Assembly (NCBI GenBank): GCA_017396925.1
Contig: JAFQKM010000164.1
Location: 1 to 6,384, forward strand
Reading direction: 5' to 3'
Length of the DNA stretch: 6,384 nucleotides
Origin: Clostridia bacterium
GTDB lineage: Bacteria; Bacillota; Clostridia; Oscillospirales; Butyricicoccaceae
The first letter of the stretch is position 1. Each line of letters starts with the position of its first letter. The notes below the pieces were generated by a model, which searched no databases, had not been told where the DNA came from, and was given only the letters and a program-made list of their open reading frames with translations. Made by a program: the position numbers and the translations under genes. Below are positions 1 through 4,569 of the stretch, in pieces.

Positions 1-732
1 GGCGGTTTCGAGGTTCTTTTCCAGATAGTGCTGAACGACCTCGTCGATGGTCAGGACAAGGCTGTTGCCGTCCTGGGCCTCGTAGTACATCTCATAATCA
101 AAGGGCATCTCGCCGCCCTCGGCGTTGGCCGCCTTGACGACGCGGCCGTCGATGCCGCTCAGCTCGTCGTCATAATAGGCTTCAAGGCCATAGAGGCCCT
201 GATTGTCGGCGCCGACAAAGCCCAGCGTGTGGGACAGGAAGTTGCCGTAGGGGTAATAACGAGTGGTGTCGGCGTGCATATAGATGACGCTGTTGAGCTT
301 GTATTCGTCGCAGAAGGCACGGACCTCGTCGGCCACATCCTTTTCGACCTTGCGCTTGACAACGGCATAGGTGGCCTTCTTTTCGACGATGGCCAGAACA
401 TCCTCGTATTCCAGATCGAGGATCTCGCTGAGGTTCTGGGCAATGACGGGGATCAATGTATCGTCTTCCAGCTTGGAAGCCTCGATGGTGACCATCTCGG
501 TGCCGGCGCTGATGGCCAGCGGCTTCATATTGCGGTCGTAGATGGTGCCGCGATTGGCCTCGATGACCGTATCGCGGGTCTGCTGGCTGACCGCCATCTG
601 CTGATATTCTTCAAACTTGGCGACCTGCAGGTAAAAGATCCTGCCGGCCAGTACACAAAAACATAAGACGCCGAACACAGCGGCGACAAAAAGCAGCCTG
701 CGGCGCATGCTGCGGTCGGCTTTTCTCTGCAT
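1..732 (-). CDS. Class B penicillin-binding protein (FtsI/SpoVD family), N-terminal part, cut by window edge
   Basis: Membrane-anchored transpeptidase expected to cross-link septal (FtsI/PBP2B-like) or spore cortex (SpoVD-like) peptidoglycan. The frame is open for 244 codons from ATG at 732 to base 1, so the C-terminal side is outside the window. Visible features: a short basic cytoplasmic tail (residues 1-13), one membrane segment (about 14-30), the family's N-terminal motif RGTIYDRN (61-68), a dimerisation/pedestal region, and the signature YYPYGNFLSHTLGFVGADNQ (159-178) with GLYGLE (179-184). LVLTIDEVVQHYLEKNLE (225-242) leads into the transpeptidase domain. The catalytic SxxK, SxN and KTG motifs would lie beyond base 1. 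The start is supported by GGAGG at 737-741, only 4 bases upstream. It sits 131 bases after ftsL, with a terminator-like hairpin between them. FtsI and SpoVD cannot be told apart, because any C-terminal PASTA domain is not in view. Confidence 0.93.
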   Translation of the reverse strand, partial: MQRKADRSMRRRLLFVAAVFGVLCFCVLAGRIFYLQVAKFEEYQQMAVSQQTRDTVIEANRGTIYDRNMKPLAISAGTEMVTIEASKLEDDTLIPVIAQNLSEILDLEYEDVLAIVEKKATYAVVKRKVEKDVADEVRAFCDEYKLNSVIYMHADTTRYYPYGNFLSHTLGFVGADNQGLYGLEAYYDDELSGIDGRVVKAANAEGGEMPFDYEMYYEAQDGNSLVLTIDEVVQHYLEKNLETA

Positions 733-758
733 AGTTCCTCCGAGGGATTGGTCCAATG

Positions 759-812
759 AAAAAACCGGAGCAAGGAACGGCTGCATCGGGCGGCCATTCC
801 TCACTCCTCGGT
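759..812 (-). terminator. Long hairpin plus U-tract between ftsL and the PBP gene (intrinsic terminator or attenuator)
   Basis: Read on the minus strand, 812-793 pairs with 781-764 around an 11-base loop (792-782). This gives 18 base pairs with a two-base bulge (809-808), followed by U residues (764-759, the first one paired). Three of the pairs are G-U wobbles on the minus-strand RNA; they would be A-C mismatches on the plus-strand RNA, so the structure suits minus-direction transcription. The U-tract starts about 27 bases before the PBP start codon. The shape is that of a Rho-independent terminator, but its place inside the expected dcw operon means it may act as a partial terminator or a regulated attenuator. 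No convincing promoter is visible between it and the PBP gene. Confidence 0.72.
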
Positions 813-863
813 CAAAGTTACTCCGCGTGCCCGGAAAGGGCCGCATTCATTTATATCGCCGGA

Positions 864-1358
864 TCAGTTGAGATATTCCACGACGGCGTTAAAGCTCTTG
901 ACGATGCCTGCGACCAGACCCGGGGTACTTTCTGTGTCGTTGGCAGCGACGGTGATCTTTTCGGGGTTGGAGATGGCCACATAGGTGATCTGGTTCTTGT
1001 CCAGCTTGACCATACCCAGCTGATTGACGGCCACGTCTTCGACGTAGGCCAGATTAAAGCGCTGTTCCTTCTTGGCATTGAGGGCGTTTGCGGTGCTCTC
1101 CAGCTCGACCAGCTGATTCTCCAGGGCGGCAGCGGCTGTGGTCAGCTCGTTGACACGGTTGTAGCTGGTCAGGATGCACATGAGCGCGGCAAATACGCAG
1201 GCACACAGCACGGCATACTTGAAGTAGGGCGCCTTTTTGGGGGCGGGACGCTTGATATTTTTATTTTCGGGCAATGCCGTCAATTCAGGGCCGGATACGC
1301 GGCCGATCTCTACGTCGACATCGTAGGATCGCTCGACTGCCTGTGCTGTATAGGCCAT
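864..1358 (-). CDS. ftsL: FtsL-like cell division protein (bitopic, coiled coil)
   Basis: Predicted septal ring protein of 164 residues that would work with DivIC/FtsB and DivIB/FtsQ to activate septal wall synthesis. It has a cytoplasmic N-terminus of about 44 residues ending in a basic Pro/Lys stretch (KRPAPKKAP, 36-44), one membrane segment (about 45-66), and an extracellular heptad-like coiled coil (about 67-100). A conserved-looking block follows, VEDVAVNQLGMVKLDKNQI (106-124), which resembles the FtsL/DivIC pattern of a helix, 'LGMVKP' and a short strand. A tail of about 35 residues has no recognised motif. FtsL diverges quickly, so the call rests on topology, this block and position: directly between rsmH and a class B PBP, the usual ftsL slot. 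The ribosome site is weak (AAGGTG at 1370-1375, 11 bases from ATG), unlike the strong sites of its neighbours. A DivIC-type septum formation initiator is the alternative. Confidence 0.8.
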   Translation of the reverse strand: MAYTAQAVERSYDVDVEIGRVSGPELTALPENKNIKRPAPKKAPYFKYAVLCACVFAALMCILTSYNRVNELTTAAAALENQLVELESTANALNAKKEQRFNLAYVEDVAVNQLGMVKLDKNQITYVAISNPEKITVAANDTESTPGLVAGIVKSFNAVVEYLN

Positions 1359-1442
1359 CGCTCTTCACACACCTTTCTTGCCCCTGCGGGGGCGGGATCT
1401 ATATCCAAAAATCTTTCTTCTTCTCTTGGTAAGCTGTCTTTC

Positions 1443-2378
1443 CTACAGCTTTTCGGCTACGCGCAGCTTGGCGCTGCGGGAGCGGGGGTTCTGCTCGAGT
1501 TCTTCCTCGGTGGCGGTGATGACGCCTCTGGAGATCAGCTTGATCTTGGGCTTGTTGCCGCAGATGCAGACCGGGAAGCTCTTGGGGCAGGTGCAGCCCT
1601 GGGCTGCGGCGGCAAAGGCGCGCTTGACCAGTCGGTCCTCCAGCGAATGGAAGGAGATGACGGCAATGCGTCCGCCGGGTGCGAGGCAGGCGATCGAATC
1701 GCCCATAGCCTGCTCGACCGAGCTCAGCTCGGAATTGACCTCGATGCGGATGGCCTGGAAGGTACGCTTGGCGGGATGCTGCTTTTCGCGCTTGGCGGCG
1801 GCAGGCATGGCGCTCTTGATGATGTCGGTCAGCTCCAGCGTGGTCTCGATGGGCTGCTCTTCCCTGCGGCGGCAGATGGCCGCGGCAATGGGACCGGCAT
1901 AGCGCTCTTCGCCATAGTCCTTGATGATGCGCTTTAGGTCGTCGCGGCTGTAGGTATTGACCACTTCACGGGCGGTCAGGGGCTGCTGACGGTCCATACG
2001 CATATCGAGGGGGGCATCGGTCATATAGGAAAAGCCGCGCTCGCCATTGTCCAGCTGATAGCTGGAAACACCCAGGTCGAACAGAATACCATCGATCTTT
2101 TCGATGTCCAGCTCTTCCAAAACGTCTTTGATTCTGCTAAAATTATTTTTTACAAAGGTAATATTCTTGCCCAGCGGCGCAAGGCGTGCCGAGGCAGCGG
2201 CCAGGGCGTCGTCGTCGCGGTCGATGCAGATCAGGCGGCCCTTGTCGGACAGCTGCGAGGCGATCAGATAGGAATGTCCGCCGCCGCCGGTGGTGCCGTC
2301 GACATAAATGCCGTCGGGCTTGATATTGAGGCCGTCCATGCATTCGCCGGGCAGGACGGAAACGTGTGCAAATTCCAT
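1443..2378 (-). CDS. rsmH: 16S rRNA (cytosine(1402)-N(4))-methyltransferase RsmH (MraW)
   Basis: S-adenosylmethionine-dependent enzyme that adds the N4 methyl group to C1402 in the decoding centre of 16S rRNA; cytoplasmic. At 311 residues it has the usual family length and is complete. Motifs: HVSVLPGE (5-12), the SAM-binding glycine loop VDGTTGGGGHS (26-36), the acidic strand end IDRD (52-55), ILFDLGVSS (98-106), DAPLDMRMD, FQAIRIEVNSEL, GGRIAVISFHSLEDRLVK, the family's Cys-containing segment CTCPKSFPVCICG, and a C-terminal NPRSRSAKLR. The start codon lies one base after the mraZ stop. An AGGAGG at 2391-2396, inside the last mraZ codons, is the likely ribosome site, at a rather long spacing of 12 bases. 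Close coupling to mraZ is typical of the dcw cluster. An 84-base gap separates it from ftsL; apart from a 5-bp hairpin at 1380-1393 I see nothing in it. Confidence 0.98.
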   Translation of the reverse strand: MEFAHVSVLPGECMDGLNIKPDGIYVDGTTGGGGHSYLIASQLSDKGRLICIDRDDDALAAASARLAPLGKNITFVKNNFSRIKDVLEELDIEKIDGILFDLGVSSYQLDNGERGFSYMTDAPLDMRMDRQQPLTAREVVNTYSRDDLKRIIKDYGEERYAGPIAAAICRRREEQPIETTLELTDIIKSAMPAAAKREKQHPAKRTFQAIRIEVNSELSSVEQAMGDSIACLAPGGRIAVISFHSLEDRLVKRAFAAAAQGCTCPKSFPVCICGNKPKIKLISRGVITATEEELEQNPRSRSAKLRVAEKL

Positions 2379-2379
2379 T

Positions 2380-2793
2380 TTAGATCTCTTCCTCCTGCAT
2401 CAGTTCGGCGATCTCGTCGCTGGTCAGTTCTTCGTTATAGGCTCTCCATCTTTCCACATCCCAGATCTCGGCACGGCGCTGGATACCGGCGACCACAACG
2501 TCCTTCTGGATGCCGGCGTAATCACGCAGGCTCTGGGGGATGAGGATGCGGCCCTGTCCGTCGGGCTCGCAGGGGTAGTTGGCCGAATAGAAGCGCTGGA
2601 GCTTGCGGGCCTTGGCGACCGGCAGGCCGGCGATCTTCTTTTCAAAGGCATCCCAGTCTTCCTTGGAGTAGACGCAGATGCAGCCGTCGAGGCCCTTGAA
2701 GATGACAAAGCCCTCGCCCAGTTCTTCGCGCAGCTTGGCAGGAAAGATCATACGACCCTTGGCGTCGACCGAATGCAGATATTCACCTCTCAT
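2380..2793 (-). CDS. mraZ: Transcriptional regulator MraZ
   Basis: DNA-binding regulator, first gene of the division and cell wall cluster. In characterised species it binds repeats in its own promoter region and controls the operon. The 137 residues contain the two AbrB-like MraZ half-domains: GEYLHSVDAKGRMIFPAKLR (3-22) with the hallmark DAKGR (10-14), and PDGQGRILIPQSLRDYAGI (77-95) with the second D-x-x-GR (78-82). GLDGCICVY (34-42) also fits the family. The start is well supported: GGAGGTGA at 2800-2807, six bases before ATG. Upstream lie a strong promoter and a phased row of GTG boxes, so autoregulation is likely. The C-terminal MQEEEI contains the codons that form the Shine-Dalgarno of rsmH. 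Confidence 0.97.
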   Translation of the reverse strand: MRGEYLHSVDAKGRMIFPAKLREELGEGFVIFKGLDGCICVYSKEDWDAFEKKIAGLPVAKARKLQRFYSANYPCEPDGQGRILIPQSLRDYAGIQKDVVVAGIQRRAEIWDVERWRAYNEELTSDEIAELMQEEEI

Positions 2794-2803
2794 TTGGCCT
2801 CAC

Positions 2804-2840
2804 CTCCACCAAATCACCACGAAATGACACACTCCCCCAC
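2804..2840 (-). promoter_or_regulatory. Probable MraZ operator: four phased GTG boxes
   Basis: On the minus strand, GTGGGG begins at 2840, GTGTCA at 2830, GTGGTG at 2820 and GTGGAG at 2809, so the spacing is 10, 10 and 11 bases (one helical turn). Three of the four share a longer repeat, ATTT(G/C)GTGG. Known MraZ sites are short G-rich direct repeats spaced about 10 bases apart between the mra promoter and the mraZ start, and this array has that form and place. The second box is degenerate. The last box overlaps the mraZ Shine-Dalgarno (2800-2807). Binding is inferred, not shown. Confidence 0.75.
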
Positions 2841-2861
2841 CAAATGGGTTCATATAGTTAC

Positions 2862-2890
2862 ATTATAGCTTTCGACCCCACATTTTGCAA
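2862..2890 (-). promoter_or_regulatory. Sigma-A-type promoter of the mraZ operon
   Basis: On the minus strand the -35 element is TTGCAA (2890-2885, 4 of 6 consensus bases), the spacer is exactly 17 bases, and the -10 is a perfect TATAAT (2867-2862). Transcription should start near 2855, giving a leader of about 60 bases that contains the MraZ boxes. The surrounding DNA is AT-rich compared with the genes. Confidence 0.82.
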
Positions 2891-2902
2891 TAGCAGAATG
2901 TG
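2879..2902. repeat. Inverted repeat over the mraZ -35 element
   Basis: Arms CACATTTTGC (2879-2888) and GCAGAATGTG (2893-2902) are inverted copies with one mismatch, separated by AATA. The dyad is centred on the edge of the -35 box. It could be an operator for a dimeric regulator. No known family motif was recognised. Confidence 0.5.
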
Positions 2903-2960
2903 AATTTTTACATGGGAAAAAAGGGGTTTTTCTGTCGATTTTTCGCCCATTTCCAATTTT

Positions 2961-2974
2961 AGAACAGATGTTCT
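2961..2974. promoter_or_regulatory. LexA/DinR-like palindrome (possible SOS box)
   Basis: AGAACAGATGTTCT is a perfect inverted repeat with a two-base centre. Its core GAAC-AGAT-GTTC fits the Gram-positive LexA consensus GAAC-RNRY-GTTC at every core position; the outer C and G of the full consensus are A and T here. It lies about 70 bases upstream of the mraZ -35. On the minus strand a weak -10-like TAAAAT (2961-2956) abuts it, but I see no good -35. The motif match is direct; function is inferred. Confidence 0.45.
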
Positions 2975-2996
2975 GTATTTGTACTTTCCACAGACA

Positions 2997-3033
2997 GAAG
3001 AAAAGCCGCCCGGCGATCTGCCGGACGGCTTTT
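2997..3033 (-). terminator. Rho-independent terminator of the uvrC-rsmD-coaD unit
   Basis: Arms 3033-3020 and 3014-3001 on the minus strand form a 14-bp GC-rich stem with one G-U wobble and a five-base loop, and the stem ends in UUUU with a pyrimidine-rich continuation (CUUCU). It begins 14 bases after the stop codon at 3047. The variable pair is a wobble on the minus-strand RNA and a mismatch on the plus, so the minus direction fits better. Confidence 0.88.
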
Positions 3034-3046
3034 GCTGTATTTTCGC

Positions 3047-3514
3047 TTATTTGTATTCCTTCATTGCGTTGAGGAACTGTGTGCGTGTGTTCTTGATCTG
3101 CTCGAGGGTCTCGTCGACCGATACCTCGGTGCGCTTGATGGCGTCGTCGCAGTAGGCGGCGGCTGCACGCATGAGCTCCTTGGAGCGGCTCTCGGCGTTG
3201 GCGATGATCTCGGCAGCGCGCTTGCGGGCCTCCTGAACCAGCTCGTGCTCGTTGACCTTCTGCTTGGCAACTTCCTCGGCCTGCTTGACCTTGGAGTCGT
3301 ATTCACGCTTGCCGGCGTCGATGAAGTCCTTGCGCTTTTCAACGATCTCGCTGGCCATCTTGAGCTCGCCGGGCAGATTGGCGCGGATCTCTTCCAGAAT
3401 ATCGAGGGCCTTTTCGCGCTCGATGATGCACTTGCTGCTCAGGGGAACGGCAGGTGCGTCGTCAATGGTCTCATACAGGGTATTTACCAGTTCGTCAATT
3501 ACATTTCCAGCCAT
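3047..3514 (-). CDS. Cytoplasmic coiled-coil protein of unknown function (V-ATPase subunit H / ATP synthase B-like helix)
   Basis: A 155-residue, almost wholly helical, charged protein with no signal peptide and no membrane segment. Residues 1-31 (MAGNVIDELVNTLYETIDDA...) form a short N-terminal region. From about 32 to 155 it is Lys/Glu/Ala-rich helix with heptad-like spacing, for example AEEVAKQKVNEHELVQEARK (79-98) and AAEIIANAESRSKELMRAAA (100-119). Proteins like this are often annotated as ATPase or V-type ATPase subunit H-like because of general coiled-coil similarity; there is no Walker motif, so a real ATPase role is unsupported. DivIVA-like or scaffold roles are possible. Such a gene commonly follows coaD in clostridia, as far as I recall. 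The frame is open upstream to 3610 inside coaD, but GGAGG at 3524-3528, nine bases before ATG 3514, sets the start. It lies four bases after coaD and 14 bases before a terminator, so it is the last gene of its unit. Confidence 0.88.
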   Translation of the reverse strand: MAGNVIDELVNTLYETIDDAPAVPLSSKCIIEREKALDILEEIRANLPGELKMASEIVEKRKDFIDAGKREYDSKVKQAEEVAKQKVNEHELVQEARKRAAEIIANAESRSKELMRAAAAYCDDAIKRTEVSVDETLEQIKNTRTQFLNAMKEYK

Positions 3515-3518
3515 TATT

Positions 3519-3998
3519 TTAAACCTCCATTTTTTTCGAAAGCATTTGCGCCGTGCGCTTGGTGACCAGGCCCTCCAGCGAGAGGCCCTTGCGGCAGCGC
3601 TCCTTGACATAGGACGAGCTGATCTTCTCGAAGCCGTGGCGCGGGGGCAGCAGGATGGTATCGGCTGCCGGGCAGTGTACGCGGTTGAAATTGGCCATGA
3701 AGATCTCGTAATCGGTGTCTTCGGGGTTGCGGATGCCCTTTACGATGGCACAGGCGCCCTTTTCGGTAAGATAATCATACAGCATTCCGTCGGAAAACTC
3801 AACGGTAACATTGGGAATGCCGGCCAGATCGCTGCGCATGATGTCGAGGCGTTCTTCATTTGTAAAGGTATAGGTCTTCTGGTCGTTGATCATGGCGACC
3901 ACATAGACCTTGTCGAACATTTTTGCGGCGCGGCGCACCAGATCGACATGGCCGCAGGTCAGCGGATCAAAGCTGCCGGGAACGACGGCGATCTTCAC
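3519..3998 (-). CDS. coaD: Phosphopantetheine adenylyltransferase (PPAT)
   Basis: Transfers the AMP moiety of ATP to 4'-phosphopantetheine to give dephospho-CoA, the penultimate step of coenzyme A synthesis; a cytoplasmic hexamer in known cases. The 159 residues match family length. Motifs of the nucleotidyltransferase fold: PGSFDPLTCGH (7-17) with the TxGH nucleotide-binding signature (14-17), Lys41 in the substrate loop, KGIRNPEDTDYE (87-98), and ISSSYVKE (126-133), the ISSS/T ATP-binding motif. The start codon is GTG, in a four-base overlap with the rsmD stop (GTGA). The ribosome site AGGAGG (4006-4011) is seven bases upstream, inside the rsmD coding sequence, so translation is probably coupled. 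Confidence 0.98.
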   Translation of the reverse strand: MKIAVVPGSFDPLTCGHVDLVRRAAKMFDKVYVVAMINDQKTYTFTNEERLDIMRSDLAGIPNVTVEFSDGMLYDYLTEKGACAIVKGIRNPEDTDYEIFMANFNRVHCPAADTILLPPRHGFEKISSSYVKERCRKGLSLEGLVTKRTAQMLSKKMEV

Positions 3999-4567
3999 TG
4001 GTCTTCCTCCTCTTCGTCACGGGCACGGGCGACCTTGCACAGCATGATCTGCCCGTATTTGTATTCGCGAAGCAGCGCATAGCCCGCAGGCAGCGGTTCT
4101 ATGACGTCTTCGGGCGCTTTTTCACATACAATTATACCATCCTCGGCCAGGATGTCAAACTTCGCGATGTCGGCAAGGGCATGGCGCAGCAGCTCGCCGC
4201 CATAGGGCGGGTCGAGCAGGATGATGTCGTAGCTGTGGGGCTGCTGGGCAGCCAGGAAGGAAAAGGCGTCTCCCTTATAGAGGCGGCCCTCGCCGGGCTG
4301 CAGACCGCAGGCGCGCAGATTTTTCTCGACGGCGGCGGCCGATGCACGGTCGCGCTCGACAAAGACGCAGGAAGCTGCGCCGCGGGAAATGGCCTCGAGG
4401 CCCAGCTGGCCCGAGCCGGCAAACAGATCGAGCACCCTTGCCTCGGGCAGATCGAACTGGATGATATTGAAAATGGATTCCTTGACCTTATCGGTGGTGG
4501 GACGGGTGGTCATGCCCTTGGGCGGCTCCAGCGCCTTGCCGCGCAGCCGTCCGCTGATGATGCGCAT
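3995..4567 (-). CDS. rsmD: 16S rRNA (guanine(966)-N(2))-methyltransferase RsmD
   Basis: SAM-dependent methyltransferase expected to modify G966 (E. coli numbering) of 16S rRNA during small-subunit assembly. 190 residues, complete. Motifs: RIISGRLRGKAL (2-13), RPTTDKVKESIFNII (22-36), the SAM-binding VLDLFAGSGQLGLEA (45-59), the acidic strand end VER (70-72), and the catalytic DPPY (119-122) typical of N2-guanine and N6-adenine methyltransferases. It ends in a very acidic tail (DEEEEDQ), whose codons contain the Shine-Dalgarno of coaD. It starts two bases after the uvrC stop, with a modest GGTGA (4574-4578) as ribosome site. The rsmD-coaD pairing is common in Firmicutes. Confidence 0.97.
   Translation of the reverse strand: MRIISGRLRGKALEPPKGMTTRPTTDKVKESIFNIIQFDLPEARVLDLFAGSGQLGLEAISRGAASCVFVERDRASAAAVEKNLRACGLQPGEGRLYKGDAFSFLAAQQPHSYDIILLDPPYGGELLRHALADIAKFDILAEDGIIVCEKAPEDVIEPLPAGYALLREYKYGQIMLCKVARARDEEEEDQ
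4006..4011 (-). promoter_or_regulatory. Shine-Dalgarno of coaD embedded in rsmD
   Basis: AGGAGG on the minus strand, seven bases before the GTG start of coaD. It falls on the Glu codons of the rsmD acidic tail and supports GTG at 3998 as the start. Confidence 0.85.
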
Positions 4568-4569
4568 CG

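Noticed and set aside
28..666. A 212-codon open frame on the plus strand
   Set aside because: It is antisense to the class B PBP, whose motifs are clear. The frame has no ribosome site or recognisable domain.
1..732. Truncated or broken PBP gene
   Set aside because: The frame is intact to base 1, so the truncation is the window edge and not a mutation.
864..880. TATAAA just after the ftsL stop (around 850-855) as a promoter for the PBP gene
   Set aside because: No acceptable -35 at 16-18 bases, and any transcript would meet the strong hairpin before reaching the PBP gene.
1380..1393. GCCCC/GGGGC hairpin between rsmH and ftsL as a terminator
   Set aside because: Only a five-pair stem with no U-tract after it on either strand.
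756..1937. A 393-codon open frame on the plus strand, antisense to ftsL and rsmH
   Set aside because: It is a by-product of GC-rich codon bias in the minus-strand genes. The product is a low-complexity Gly/Leu/Ala/Asp sequence without domains, and the opposite strand carries clear conserved proteins.
2982..2992. TTTCCACA as a DnaA box
   Set aside because: A single imperfect match with no cluster of boxes and no origin-type genes nearby.
3515..3610. Longer N-terminus for the coiled-coil protein, starting at 3610
   Set aside because: The extension lies wholly inside coaD in another frame, and a good GGAGG places the start at 3514.
3252..4082. Long plus-strand open frames opposite coaD and the coiled-coil gene
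   Set aside because: Shadow frames: they cross two real genes and contain no motif.
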